A stretch of DNA of 40,660 nucleotides from Rhizobium aethiopicum (GCF_014197535.1 NZ_JACIFV010000038.1:1-40660); one strand, 5' to 3'. Shown: positions 16,016-25,297, counted from the stretch's first letter. The notes: generated from the sequence alone by a model not told the origin. Numbers and translations are program-made.

Positions 16016-16030
16016 GCACCAGGAGATGCT

Positions 16031-17308
16031 TTAGCCTCGGCCAGCGAGCGACATGATCTTCTCGCGCAGCATCTTCGCCATGTTACGCGTGCTGCGATAC
16101 ATGTGGAGCTGGGCGGCGGCCTGCCGCATGTCGCGGTCGCCGTTCTGGGTCAGGCCGATGACCAGAGTTCCCATCTCCTCGCGCTCCTGCCAGAAACGGC
16201 TCATGATCGGATGGTCGGAGACGGCGCAGGAATCCGAGCGCACGATATTGGCGTCATCGAGGTGCCATTCCGTCAGTTCGCTCATCAAGAGCTTGCCCGG
16301 CGAATAGCGGGCATAGTTCTCGTCATAGGCGGTCTTCCAGGTATAGGCCTCGCCGCCCATCATCAACACCACGATGGCGGCGATCGCTTTGCCGTTGAGA
16401 TCGATCGTATGGATGCGCACGGCGTCGACGGCGGCGAGGTTTGAGACGGCTTCGCGCGCGAAGGCAGTATGGTAGCGATCGGTGACGAGAGCGCTTCGCC
16501 GTTTGCCCTTCCAGCCGCCTGCCTCCATCGCCAGGAATTCCTCGAAACGGACGTGGACGTCGCGCGGCTGGCGGGCAACGGCATAGACCGCCGTTCCCTG
16601 TTCCTCCAGCAGGCGCCACTGTCGGCGCATCTCACGCATGTGTGACGACGAGATGGTTTTGCCGAGATAGGCGGGCGCCTCTTCCTCACTCTGCAGCATC
16701 GGGCGCAGATAGGGATTGGTCACGGTGAGCGGAAGGTTGCGGCTGAGCGCCACGGCCTTGAGCATGCGCACGAAAATGCCGTTCAATCTCAGATCCGGCA
16801 AGACCAGTGTGCTCGGCAGGTTGAGATCGGGAACGGTCAGTCCTTCGAAGAAATTGTCGAGGGTTTCGGCCGCATCTTCGCTGTCGACGAGCGGTGTGCC
16901 GAGCGGACCGAAGCTGTTCGACCAGCCGCGGATGATCGAGGGGCCGACGGCAAAACCCGGTCTGTCAACGGAAAACGGCAGGAGGAAGCGCATGCGGCTG
17001 CGGCCTGCGCTGTGATCGCGAATGAGGGCGAAATTGACCTGACGGTCTTCGATCCGCGGCATGGCTGGCGCAAGGAAGCGGCCGGAGAAAAAGACGTTCG
17101 GTTCCCACGCCCGGTTGGACAGGAAGTCGAGCTCATCCTGAAGTTCGTAGCCGAGCTTGCCGGGGTAGAGGCAGAGCTCGCGCCCCGGCCGGCCGATCTC
17201 GGCACGGGCCTCGGCCTGCGGGGCTTCAAAGTGCAGCGCCGCGAGCTCATGGATCATGCGGTTGGTGATGCTGTCGGTGCTTTCGGTGACGGGGGGCAGG
17301 CGCACCAT
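16031..17308 (-). CDS. FemAB/BioF2-like GNAT acyltransferase
   Basis: 425 residues. The C-terminal half (about 220-380) fits the Acetyltransf_6 / BioF2-like GNAT fold: SSSHMREMRRQWRLLEEQG, FLAMEAGGWKGKRRSAL, AIAAIVVLMMGGEAYTWKTAYDENYARYSPGKLL. Proteins of this type (including those annotated CelD-like) are linked to exopolysaccharide or cell-surface modification. No membrane helix is seen. The stop codon of the flippase gene touches this ATG (TAG then ATG), which implies translational coupling and shared function in the same polysaccharide pathway. It is convergent with the acyl-CoA synthetase gene, 15 bases apart. The acyl donor and acceptor are unknown. Confidence 0.82.
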   Translation of the reverse strand: MVRLPPVTESTDSITNRMIHELAALHFEAPQAEARAEIGRPGRELCLYPGKLGYELQDELDFLSNRAWEPNVFFSGRFLAPAMPRIEDRQVNFALIRDHSAGRSRMRFLLPFSVDRPGFAVGPSIIRGWSNSFGPLGTPLVDSEDAAETLDNFFEGLTVPDLNLPSTLVLPDLRLNGIFVRMLKAVALSRNLPLTVTNPYLRPMLQSEEEAPAYLGKTISSSHMREMRRQWRLLEEQGTAVYAVARQPRDVHVRFEEFLAMEAGGWKGKRRSALVTDRYHTAFAREAVSNLAAVDAVRIHTIDLNGKAIAAIVVLMMGGEAYTWKTAYDENYARYSPGKLLMSELTEWHLDDANIVRSDSCAVSDHPIMSRFWQEREEMGTLVIGLTQNGDRDMRQAAAQLHMYRSTRNMAKMLREKIMSLAGRG

Positions 17309-18724
17309 CTATCGAACTCTCATTTCTGGCGTTGCGGCGGAGGGGCTGGCGAAGGCGAAGAGGACGATGCCGAGCGTGCGGCGCACGGCCACATGCAGGA
17401 GGATAGCCTCGACCGCCATGGCCGAGGCCGTGGCGACGGCAGTGCCTTCGATGCCGTAATGCGGGATCAAAGCAAGGTTGAGGCCGACATTGGCGGCCAA
17501 TGCGCCGGCATAGAGCGCCACACAGAGGTTCTGCTTGCCCGCCATCATCAGCAGAGTTTCAGCCGGGCCGACCAGTGACTTGGCAAGGATGCCGGCGAGC
17601 AGAATCGCCATGACAAGATAACCTGACGTGAAGGCGCCGCCGAACAGCGACAGCAGCAGATGGCCGGCCGCGAGCACAACGAGGCCGACCCCGAGCGCCG
17701 GCCAGAAGGTCCAGCGGGCGGCGTCGGCGGCGGCGTTGGCGAGCTGGGATTGATTGCCTTCGGCTATGATCGAGGAAAAGCGCGGACCGGAAGCGGCCTT
17801 GACCGAGAAATTGATGAAATGCACCAGGGCCATGGTCTTAGCGGCGGCGAAATAGATGGCGACGTCGTGCGGTTCAAGGAAAATCCCGACGACGATGACG
17901 TCGGAATTGGTGAGCAGAAAGCTCACGCCCTCGATCAGGAAGATCGGGAAGGCGACACTGAGCCAGGCGAGGAAATCGATTTTGCGCGGACCTTCGTCAT
18001 AGTGCCGGCGAAGGCGATAGAGTGTCGCGCCATAGTGGCCCAGCGCGGTGACGAAGGTGGCGGCAAGTGCTGCCTGCATGGCGGTGACGGCCGTATGCTC
18101 TGCGCCCATTGCAATCGCGATCAGCATGAAGGCGATGATGAGAATCGGCCGGACGATATAGACCGGGCTCAGCGCCATCACCGGCCAATGGTTCGCCCGC
18201 GACGTGCCTTCCAGAATATCGCCGAGCGCGATCATCGGCATGGCAAGCAGGCCGAGGAAGATTGGGACGAGATAATAGGTCTCGATCCTATCGCCGAAGA
18301 AATGCAGTCCGATCATGCCGGCGGCGAGCATCACTGTGCCGGAAAGCATCGCAAAGATGCGTGCCGTGCCGGTCAGGCCGCGGATTTCATCGAAGGCGCC
18401 CGCCGCCTTGTACTGCGGCAGAAAGCGGACGATGGCGGTGTGGAAGCCAAGGCAGGAGAGATCGCCGAAGACGACGATCAGCACCCAGACGAAAACGAAG
18501 ATGCCATATTCATATTCGCCCATCAGCCGTGCGAGCGCGATCTGCGAGATAAAGGCAAGCGCGGCGCTGAGGATACGGATCGAGAAGGCCGTCAGCGCCA
18601 TCCGCCGGGCGACGGCTTTTTCGCCGCCTTCGGTGAGCATGGCGGCAAGCATGCGCAGCGAGCGGCCGCCGATCGGGCGCAGGCCCGCGGGCAGCAGTTT
18701 CTCCGCTGTTTCTATGACCGCCAT
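17309..18724 (-). CDS. Polysaccharide flippase / lipopolysaccharide biosynthesis membrane protein (Wzx/MOP superfamily)
   Basis: 471 residues with 12-14 predicted membrane helices and no large soluble domain. Features of the polysaccharide transporter (PST) branch of the MOP flippases include SIRILSAALAFISQIALARLMG near the start, GIFVFVWVLIVVFGDLS, and the late GPAETLLMMAGKQN and NVGLNLALIPHYGIEGTAVATA segments. Such proteins flip undecaprenyl-linked oligosaccharide across the inner membrane. The start could be GTG 18733 or ATG 18724; neither has a strong ribosome site. It forms a two-gene unit with the downstream acyltransferase. No glycosyltransferase is next to it, so the polysaccharide is unidentified. 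Confidence 0.85.
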   Translation of the reverse strand: MAVIETAEKLLPAGLRPIGGRSLRMLAAMLTEGGEKAVARRMALTAFSIRILSAALAFISQIALARLMGEYEYGIFVFVWVLIVVFGDLSCLGFHTAIVRFLPQYKAAGAFDEIRGLTGTARIFAMLSGTVMLAAGMIGLHFFGDRIETYYLVPIFLGLLAMPMIALGDILEGTSRANHWPVMALSPVYIVRPILIIAFMLIAIAMGAEHTAVTAMQAALAATFVTALGHYGATLYRLRRHYDEGPRKIDFLAWLSVAFPIFLIEGVSFLLTNSDVIVVGIFLEPHDVAIYFAAAKTMALVHFINFSVKAASGPRFSSIIAEGNQSQLANAAADAARWTFWPALGVGLVVLAAGHLLLSLFGGAFTSGYLVMAILLAGILAKSLVGPAETLLMMAGKQNLCVALYAGALAANVGLNLALIPHYGIEGTAVATASAMAVEAILLHVAVRRTLGIVLFAFASPSAATPEMRVR

Positions 18725-18847
18725 GATGAACACGCAAAACTCTGAGGTCAGGCAAATCGTCCCTGAAGTCTTGACAGCACAGGGTTAAGAAACGGTTCCG
18801 GATCGGGTCGCCATTCGGCTGGGAAGGCCGGGTTTTCGGTGCTGCCG

Positions 18848-18882
18848 CAAAAAAAAGAAAATGCCGCCGGGAGGCGGCATTT
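18848..18882 (-). terminator. secA Rho-independent terminator
   Basis: Perfect 10-base arms AAATGCCGCC (18859-18868) and GGCGGCATTT (18873-18882) with a 4-base loop. On the reverse strand the stem is followed by a long T-rich run (18851-18858 region). It begins about 20 bases after the secA stop codon. Confidence 0.9.
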
Positions 18883-18902
18883 TCAGCTTTTCGCGATTTG
18901 CC

Positions 18903-21617
18903 TCAGACCTGCTCGAAGGCGCCGTGGCAATGCTTGTATTTCTTGCCGGAGCCGCAAGGGCAAGCTTCGTTGCGCCCGACCTTGCCCCAGGTGGCGGGGT
19001 CGTCCGGATTGCGGTTCTCGGGTGCGACGATGACTTCGGAAGCCTGGTAGATTGGGGCGAAATCGTCCTCGCCGGTCGTCGGATCGAGATGATGGGCCTG
19101 CATTAGCGGCGGTTCGGGCTCAGCGGGGGCCTGCTGCACCAGCTCGACGCGCATCAGCTGGGCGGTGACGGCCTCGCGCAGATTGTTGAGGAGGCCGGTG
19201 AAGAGTTCGAAGGCTTCGGACTTGTATTCCTGCAGCGGATCGCGCTGGGCATAGCCGCGGAAACCGATGACGGAGCGCAGATGGTCGAGGTTGACGATAT
19301 GCTCGCGCCAGAGATGGTCGAGCGTCTGCATGACGATCGAGCGTTCGACATAATGCATGATGTCGTCGCCGAAGCGCTCGGCCTTTTCGGTAAAGAGGGC
19401 ATTGGCGGCTTGCGTCAGGCGCTCGCGAATGTCGTCTTCGCCGATGCCTTCTTCCTTGAACCACTCCTCGATCGGCAGATCGAGGTTCAGGATGTTGGCA
19501 ACGCCGGTCTTCAGGCCGACGGCATCCCATTGTTCGGCATAGGCGCGCTCGGGGATGTGCTTTTCGACCAGATCCTCGATCACTTCGCGGCGCATGTCGG
19601 AGACGGTCTCGGAAATATTGGCCGATTCCATCAGTTCGAGACGCTGCTCGAAAATCACCTTGCGCTGATCGTTGAGGACGTCGTCATACTTCAGCAGATT
19701 CTTGCGGATATCGAAGTTGCGGGCTTCGACCTTCTTCTGCGCGCGCTCGAGAGCCTTGTTGATCCAGGGATGGACGATCGCCTCGCCCTCCTTGAGGCCG
19801 AGCTTGGTCAGCATGCTGTCCATGCGATCGGAACCGAAGATGCGCATCAGGTCGTCCTGAAGCGAAAGGTAGAATTTCGAACGGCCGGGGTCGCCCTGAC
19901 GGCCGGAGCGGCCGCGGAGCTGGTTGTCGATGCGCCGGCTCTCGTGGCGTTCGGTTGCGATGACGTAGAGACCGCCGGCGGCGAGCGCCTTCTGCTTGAG
20001 CTCCTTGATCTCCTCGACGATCGCCTGGATCCTGGCGTCGCGCTCCGGACCGGCCTCGAGTTCGCCGAGCTCGCGCTCGATGCGCATATCCAGGTTGCCG
20101 CCGAGCTGAATGTCGGTGCCGCGGCCGGCCATGTTGGTGGCGATCGTAACGGCGCCCGGCACGCCGGCCTGGGCGACGATATAGGCTTCCTGCTCGTGGT
20201 AGCGGGCGTTCAGCACCTGGAAGTTGTCGAAGCCCTGCTTGCGCATGCGCTCGGCGAGCAGCTCCGACTTCTCGATCGACGTCGTACCGACGAGCACCGG
20301 CTGGCCGCGCTTATGGGCATCGAGGATTTCGTCGATGATCGCCTTGAACTTCTCGTCGAAGGTCCGATAGACCTCGTCGTCCTCATCGATACGCTTGATA
20401 GGCAGGTTGGTCGGGACTTCGATGACATCGAGATTGTAGATGTTGCCGAATTCTTCCGCTTCCGTCTGCGCCGTGCCGGTCATGCCGGCGAGCTTGTCGT
20501 ACATGCGGAAGTAGTTCTGGAAAGTGATCGACGCCAGCGTCTGGTTTTCCGGCTGGATCTGCACCTTTTCCTTGGCTTCGAGCGCCTGGTGCTGGCCTTC
20601 CGAATAACGCCGGCCCGGCATCATGCGGCCGGTGAATTCGTCGATGATGACGACTTCGTCGTTGCGGACGATATAGTCCTTGTCGCGCTGGAAGAGCTTG
20701 TGGGCCTTCAGCGCATTGTTGATGTGGTGGACGATCGCGACGTTCTCGATGTCGTAGAGCGCGTTACCCTTCAAGAGGCCGGCCTGACGCAGCAGGTTTT
20801 CCAGCTTCTCGGTGCCCTCTTCGGAGAAGTTGGCGGAACGCTGCTTCTCGTCGATCTCGTAATCGCTGGGCGCGAGCAGCGGAATGAAGGCGTCGATCGT
20901 ATTGTAGAGCTCGGAGCGGTCGTCGAGCGGACCGGAGATGATCAGCGGCGTGCGCGCTTCGTCGACGAGGATCGAGTCGACTTCGTCGACGATCGCGAAA
21001 TTGTGGCCGCGCTGAACCATCTGGTTCTTCTCGTACTTCATGTTATCGCGCAGATAATCGAAGCCGAGCTCGTTGTTGGTGGCATAGGTGATGTCGCAGG
21101 CGTAGGCCGCGCGACGCTCTTCGTCGGACAGGCCGTGAACGATGACGCCGGTGGTCATGCCGAGGAAGCTGTAGACGCGGCCCATGGTTGCGGCATCGCG
21201 CTGGGCAAGATAGTCGTTGACGGTGACGACGTGGACGCCCTTGCCGGAAAGCGCGTTCAGATAGACCGGCAGGGTGGCGACGAGGGTTTTGCCTTCGCCG
21301 GTCTTCATCTCGGCGATCGCATTCGAATGCAGGATCATGCCGCCGATCAGCTGTACGTCAAAAGGTCGCAGGCCGAGAACGCGGCGCGAAGCCTCGCGCA
21401 CGACGGCAAAGGCGGGGATCAGGATGTCGTCGAGCGTCTTGCCCTCGGCGAGAAGGGCGCGGAACTCGACGGTCTTTGCCGCGAGCTGCTCGTCCGTCAG
21501 CGCCTTCGTCTTCTCTTCGATGGAGTTGATCGCGGCGACGTTCGGCTGGTAGGATCGCACTCGGCGATCATTGGACGACCCAAATAACTTGCGGGCTATA
21601 CCGCCAAAGCTGACCAT
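18903..21617 (-). CDS. secA: Preprotein translocase ATPase SecA
   Basis: 904 residues, full length. It drives export of unfolded preproteins through SecYEG using ATP. Seen in sequence: Walker A MKTGEGKT (104-111), DEAD-like VDEVDSILVDEARTPLI, the preprotein-binding region, the GTDIQLGGN motif, the second RecA fold with RRIDNQLRGRSGRQGDPG, and the C-terminal zinc motif Cys886, Cys888, Cys897, His898 that binds SecB and lipids. AAAGGA seven bases before the ATG supports the start. It is divergent from the PPIase gene and ends at a strong terminator. No sign of a secM-type leader was found on this strand. Confidence 0.98.
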   Translation of the reverse strand: MVSFGGIARKLFGSSNDRRVRSYQPNVAAINSIEEKTKALTDEQLAAKTVEFRALLAEGKTLDDILIPAFAVVREASRRVLGLRPFDVQLIGGMILHSNAIAEMKTGEGKTLVATLPVYLNALSGKGVHVVTVNDYLAQRDAATMGRVYSFLGMTTGVIVHGLSDEERRAAYACDITYATNNELGFDYLRDNMKYEKNQMVQRGHNFAIVDEVDSILVDEARTPLIISGPLDDRSELYNTIDAFIPLLAPSDYEIDEKQRSANFSEEGTEKLENLLRQAGLLKGNALYDIENVAIVHHINNALKAHKLFQRDKDYIVRNDEVVIIDEFTGRMMPGRRYSEGQHQALEAKEKVQIQPENQTLASITFQNYFRMYDKLAGMTGTAQTEAEEFGNIYNLDVIEVPTNLPIKRIDEDDEVYRTFDEKFKAIIDEILDAHKRGQPVLVGTTSIEKSELLAERMRKQGFDNFQVLNARYHEQEAYIVAQAGVPGAVTIATNMAGRGTDIQLGGNLDMRIERELGELEAGPERDARIQAIVEEIKELKQKALAAGGLYVIATERHESRRIDNQLRGRSGRQGDPGRSKFYLSLQDDLMRIFGSDRMDSMLTKLGLKEGEAIVHPWINKALERAQKKVEARNFDIRKNLLKYDDVLNDQRKVIFEQRLELMESANISETVSDMRREVIEDLVEKHIPERAYAEQWDAVGLKTGVANILNLDLPIEEWFKEEGIGEDDIRERLTQAANALFTEKAERFGDDIMHYVERSIVMQTLDHLWREHIVNLDHLRSVIGFRGYAQRDPLQEYKSEAFELFTGLLNNLREAVTAQLMRVELVQQAPAEPEPPLMQAHHLDPTTGEDDFAPIYQASEVIVAPENRNPDDPATWGKVGRNEACPCGSGKKYKHCHGAFEQV

Positions 21618-21750
21618 GTGACTGGTCCTTTCTCAATATTCATCCGCGACGTTTCTTGTCCGCGGCCCAGCCGAAAATCAGGCGCACGCCTTGAAACGCC
21701 CGGAAACTGTTCTGGACGCGAGGTTGCGTGACAGATAAGAGGGGGGTCGA

Positions 21751-21846
21751 ATGATGTCAACGGATTTGGCGGATACAGAAAGGCCACAATCCGGTGTTGA
21801 TGGCTATTTTGAGCTGGAACAGGCGATGCTGAAGCCGGCGATGTAA
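21751..21846 (+). CDS. Possible 31-residue small ORF upstream of the PPIase gene
   Basis: An ATG-ATG pair at 21751 follows a purine-rich AGAGGGGGG site at the proper distance and opens a 31-codon frame ending at TAA 21844-21846. The peptide begins MMSTDLADTERPQSG and ends EQAMLKPAM. The stop lies 17 bases before the PPIase start codon, which suggests a leader peptide or a translationally linked small protein. It has no recognised family, membrane helix or signal. It may also be chance; conservation would decide. Confidence 0.4.
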   Translation: MMSTDLADTERPQSGVDGYFELEQAMLKPAM

Positions 21847-21863
21847 CTGTGAAGGGTTATTTG

Positions 21864-22745
21864 ATGTTGAGCACCAATAAATTCGCCGTGCTGGCGTTTG
21901 CAACTTTTGTTGCATTCCAGGCTCCGGCCCATGCAGAGGACGCTGTTGTCGCCAAGGTCGGCAATCTGGAGATCCACCAGTCTGAGCTCGATCTCGCCGT
22001 CGCCAACCTCGATCCGCAGCTGGCGCAGCTTCCGGACGACCAGAAGAAGGTCGCAGCGCTGTCCGCCGCCATCGATGTGAAGCTGCTTGCGGCCGGCGCG
22101 ACGACGGAGAAGCTCGACCAGACCGACGAATTCAAGAAGCGCATGCAGTACCTAACTGATCGCGAGCTTCACAATGCCTATTTCAAGAAGCACGTCGTCG
22201 ACACCGTGACCCCCGACGAAATCAAGGCTCGTTACGACAAGGAAGTCGCTGCCCTGCCGAAGCAGGAGGAAGTCCACGCCCGCCACATCCTGGTCAAGAC
22301 CGAGGACGAAGCCAAGGACATCATCAAGCAACTCGACGCCGGCAAGGATTTCGCTGAACTCGCCAAGGAAAAATCCACCGATCCGAACAAGTCGGAAGGC
22401 GGCGATCTCGGCTATTTCTCGCGCGGCCGTATGGTGAAGGAATTCGAGGACGCGGCCTTCGCGCTCGAGAAGGGTGCCTATTCGAAAACGCCCGTCAAGA
22501 CCGATTTCGGCTATCATGTCATCAAGGTCGAGGACAAGCGTGACGCTCCGCCGCCGCCTTTCGACCAGGTGCAGGACCAGGTTCGTCAGCTCGTCATGCG
22601 CGACAAGTATCTCGCCCTCCTCAACCAGGCCAAGTCGTCTGCCAAGATCGAGATTTCGGACGAGACGCTGCGCAAGGGTTACGACGAGGCCAACAAGCAG
22701 CCGGAGCCGGGCAGCGAGCCCGCCCAGCCGGCGCCGAAGCAGTAA
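21864..22745 (+). CDS. Periplasmic peptidyl-prolyl cis-trans isomerase (parvulin type)
   Basis: 293 residues with a signal peptide (about 1-26, ending APAHA before EDAVVAKVG). A SurA/PrsA-like N-terminal helical region (27-130) precedes a parvulin domain at about 135-230, with EEVHARHILVKTEDEAKDII, GGDLGYFSRGRMVKEFEDAAF and DFGYHVIKVEDKR. The C-terminus is Pro/Glu/Gln-rich. The enzyme should assist folding of exported proteins, fitting its place opposite secA. The ATG at 21864 has GAAGGG seven bases upstream; a GTG at 21849 is the alternative. A terminator follows. Confidence 0.92.
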   Translation: MLSTNKFAVLAFATFVAFQAPAHAEDAVVAKVGNLEIHQSELDLAVANLDPQLAQLPDDQKKVAALSAAIDVKLLAAGATTEKLDQTDEFKKRMQYLTDRELHNAYFKKHVVDTVTPDEIKARYDKEVAALPKQEEVHARHILVKTEDEAKDIIKQLDAGKDFAELAKEKSTDPNKSEGGDLGYFSRGRMVKEFEDAAFALEKGAYSKTPVKTDFGYHVIKVEDKRDAPPPPFDQVQDQVRQLVMRDKYLALLNQAKSSAKIEISDETLRKGYDEANKQPEPGSEPAQPAPKQ

Positions 22746-22755
22746 TATTCGCATC

Positions 22756-22785
22756 AGGGCCCGGTTCTTCCGGGCCCTTCCTTAT
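22756..22785 (+). terminator. Rho-independent terminator after the PPIase gene
   Basis: Perfect 9-base arms AGGGCCCGG (22756-22764) and CCGGGCCCT (22770-22778) with loop TTCTT, then TCCTTATCGTTGTT. It separates the PPIase gene from argJ. Confidence 0.8.
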
Positions 22786-22858
22786 CGTTGTTGTCGCATT
22801 TCCGGACGGCGAGCCGGTTCTTTCAGTCGCCGGGAAATGCTCATTGGCAGGTTTCATC

Positions 22859-24100
22859 ATGTCCGGTTCCGTTTCGCCGCTCGCCCCGAAATCCTTCGTT
22901 CCGATGCCTTCGCTGCGCGGCGTGCGCATGGCGACGGCCTCGGCCGGCATCAAGTACAAGAACCGCACCGACGTGCTGATGATGGTCTTCGATAAGCCGG
23001 CATCGGTCGCAGGCGTCTTCACCCGTTCCAAATGCCCCTCCGCGCCAGTCGATTTCTGCCGCGCGAACCTGCCGCACGGCACTGCGCGCGCCGTCGTCGT
23101 CAATTCCGGCAACGCCAATGCCTTTACCGGCATGAAGGGCCGCCAGGCGACCGCGCTGACGGCGAAGTCGGCTGCGGCGGCCGTCGGCTGCGGCGAAAAC
23201 GAGATCTATCTGGCATCGACCGGCGTCATCGGCGAGCCGCTCGACGCCACCAAATTCTCAGGCGTCCTTGACAGGATGCAGGCCGAGGCGACCGGCGATT
23301 TTTGGTTCGAAGCCGCCAAGGCGATCATGACGACCGATACCTACCCAAAGGTTTCGACCCGCAGCGCCGAGATCGGCGGTGTGGCCGTGACGATCAACGG
23401 CATTGCCAAAGGCGCCGGCATGATTGCGCCCGACATGGCGACGATGCTCTCCTTCGTCGTCACCGATGCCGACATTGCGTCCGAAGCGCTGCAGGCGCTT
23501 CTGTCCGACGGCGTCGGGCCGACCTTCAATTCCATGACCGTCGACAGCGACACGTCCACCTCCGACACGCTGATGCTGTTTGCGACGGGAGCTGCGGCCG
23601 AGGACGGCCAGGCCCGCATCGAACGCGCCGACGATCCGCGCCTCGCCGCCTTCCGCGCCGCGCTCAACGAAGTGCTGAAGGACCTGTCGCTGCAGGTTGT
23701 GCGCGACGGCGAAGGCGCCACCAAGATGCTCGAAATCACTGTGACGGGCGCCGAGAGCGATGCCGCCGCCAAGCGCATTGCGCTGTCGATCGCCAATTCG
23801 CCGCTGGTCAAGACGGCTGCCGCCGGCGAAGACGCCAATTGGGGCCGTATCGTCATGGCGGTCGGCAAATCCGGCGAGATGGCCGACCGCGACCGGCTCG
23901 CCATCTGGTTCGGGGACATCAGGGTCGCCGTCAACGGCGAACGTGACCCGGATTATTCCGAGGCAGCCGCGTCAAACGTCATGAAAGCGCAGGATATCCC
24001 CGTCAAAGTCGATATCGGCCTCGGCAGTGGGTCGGCGACCGTCTGGACCTGCGACCTCACCAAGGAATATGTTGCAATCAATGGCGACTATCGGAGCTGA
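22859..24100 (+). CDS. argJ: Bifunctional ornithine acetyltransferase / N-acetylglutamate synthase
   Basis: 413 residues, the usual ArgJ length. It moves the acetyl group from N-acetylornithine to glutamate in the cyclic arginine pathway. Seen: VVNSGNANAFTG (about 80-91), and the self-cleavage region KGAGMIAPDMATMLSF in which Thr195 becomes the N-terminal nucleophile of the beta chain after autoproteolysis. The closing segment is TCDLTKEYVAINGDYRS, the family C-terminus. The ATG at 22859 gives the conserved start; a TTG at 22844 is possible but less likely. It overlaps the next gene by 20 bases, so argJ, the GNAT gene and mutT probably form one unit. Confidence 0.97.
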   Translation: MSGSVSPLAPKSFVPMPSLRGVRMATASAGIKYKNRTDVLMMVFDKPASVAGVFTRSKCPSAPVDFCRANLPHGTARAVVVNSGNANAFTGMKGRQATALTAKSAAAAVGCGENEIYLASTGVIGEPLDATKFSGVLDRMQAEATGDFWFEAAKAIMTTDTYPKVSTRSAEIGGVAVTINGIAKGAGMIAPDMATMLSFVVTDADIASEALQALLSDGVGPTFNSMTVDSDTSTSDTLMLFATGAAAEDGQARIERADDPRLAAFRAALNEVLKDLSLQVVRDGEGATKMLEITVTGAESDAAAKRIALSIANSPLVKTAAAGEDANWGRIVMAVGKSGEMADRDRLAIWFGDIRVAVNGERDPDYSEAAASNVMKAQDIPVKVDIGLGSGSATVWTCDLTKEYVAINGDYRS

Positions 24101-24887
24101 TCGTCCATTGGTGCAGGCATCCATATCTTCAAAGAATCTGCCGTTGGTCCGCAGGCTGGAGGCCGTCGGCTTTCGCGCCTGGCCGGCGGCATCCGTGCAA
24201 TATGACGGCAGCTGGCAGGTGCGGCTGACGGCGGGCCACCCGTCCAACCGGCTGAATTCCATCGTACCGCTCGACCCCTCGGACCATCGCGATGTCGAGA
24301 TCCGTCTGGAAAAGGCGAGCCGGAAGTTCGAGGCCTATGGCCGCGCCGCCGTGGTCCGTCAGACGCCGCTCGCCTCGCCGGTGCTGATCGAGCTTCTCAG
24401 CGCCCGGAACTGGACACGGTTCGACGAGACCATGGTGATGACCTGCGATCTCACCGAGGCTGAGCTGCCGGACACTCTCGATCATCTGCCGACCCACGAT
24501 GTCGGCCGTTTCGTCGATGCCAACCTGGCGGTCGACAAGGCGCCGCTGAGCCTGAAGCCGGCGCTTGCCGAAATCATTTCGGCGATCAAGCCACCGTCGG
24601 GTCTGTTCATGATCGAGAATGCCGTGGAGGGACCGCTCGCGACCGTGCTCTGCGTCCAGGACAACGATCTTGCCGGCATCATGTCGCTTTCAGTCTGCGA
24701 AACGCGGCGGCGCGAGGGGCTCGGCACCGAAATCCTGACCTCGGCGCTGCGCTGGGCGCGCATGCGCAGCGCCCGCTCGGCCTGGCTGCAGGTCAGGCTT
24801 TCCAATCGCCCGGCCATCGCGCTCTACGAGCGCCTCGGTTTTCGCGACGCCTATCATTATTGCTATTGGCAGCGAGGTCCGCGATGA
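24081..24887 (+). CDS. GNAT family N-acetyltransferase
   Basis: 268 residues. The acetyl-CoA fold is in the C-terminal third: LAGIMSLSVCETRRREGLGTEI (acetyl-CoA loop R-R-E-G-L-G) followed by SAWLQVRLSNRPAIALYERLGFRDAYHYCYW, typical of the RimI-like and tandem GNAT enzymes. The N-terminal half is a degenerate second GNAT-like region. The acceptor is unknown. I chose the ATG at 24081, which overlaps argJ by 20 bases; TTG 24108 or GTG 24111 are possible. The stop overlaps the mutT start (ATGA). In rhizobia this gene sits regularly between argJ and mutT. Confidence 0.82.
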   Translation: MATIGADRPLVQASISSKNLPLVRRLEAVGFRAWPAASVQYDGSWQVRLTAGHPSNRLNSIVPLDPSDHRDVEIRLEKASRKFEAYGRAAVVRQTPLASPVLIELLSARNWTRFDETMVMTCDLTEAELPDTLDHLPTHDVGRFVDANLAVDKAPLSLKPALAEIISAIKPPSGLFMIENAVEGPLATVLCVQDNDLAGIMSLSVCETRRREGLGTEILTSALRWARMRSARSAWLQVRLSNRPAIALYERLGFRDAYHYCYWQRGPR

Positions 24888-25297
24888 GCGAGGCTGGCCG
24901 AAAACTATTGCTGGTCGCCGCCTGTGCGCTGATCGATGCCGATGGGCGTATCCTATTGGCACAGCGTCCGGAGGGAAAGTCGCTGGCCGGGCTTTGGGAG
25001 TTTCCCGGAGGGAAAGTCGAGCCCGGCGAGACTCCGGAGGAGACGCTGGTGCGCGAGCTCGAGGAAGAGCTTGGTGTCAAGACCAAGATCGCCTGCCTGG
25101 CGCCGCTCACCTTTGCCAGCCATTCCTACGAGACGTTCCACTTGTTGATGCCGCTCTATATCTGCCGGCGTTATGAAGGGATTGCCCAAGGCCTTGAGGG
25201 GCAGGCTTTGAAATGGGTGCGGGCGCAGGCGCTGCGCGACTACCCCATGCCGCCCGCCGACGAGCCGCTTATCCCGATGCTGCAGGATTTACTTTAA
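24884..25297 (+). CDS. mutT: Nudix hydrolase, 8-oxo-dGTP diphosphatase (MutT)
   Basis: 137 residues with the complete Nudix box at 42-65 (GGKVEPGETPEETLVRELEE, then ELGV). The LLLVAACALIDADGRILLAQR start and GLWEFPGG segment match MutT, which hydrolyses 8-oxo-dGTP to prevent A:T to C:G errors. It may also act on other nucleotides. The ATG overlaps the GNAT stop codon by the ATGA arrangement, and GCGAGG precedes it. It is the last gene of the argJ unit. About 230 non-coding bases follow, in which I see no further gene. Confidence 0.93.
   Translation: MSEAGRKLLLVAACALIDADGRILLAQRPEGKSLAGLWEFPGGKVEPGETPEETLVRELEEELGVKTKIACLAPLTFASHSYETFHLLMPLYICRRYEGIAQGLEGQALKWVRAQALRDYPMPPADEPLIPMLQDLL

Noticed and set aside
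19281..21587. 768-residue open frame on the + strand
   Set aside because: It is antisense to secA for its full length. The translation is rich in Val/Asp/Leu/Gly as expected from the complement of a GC-rich gene, with no domain.
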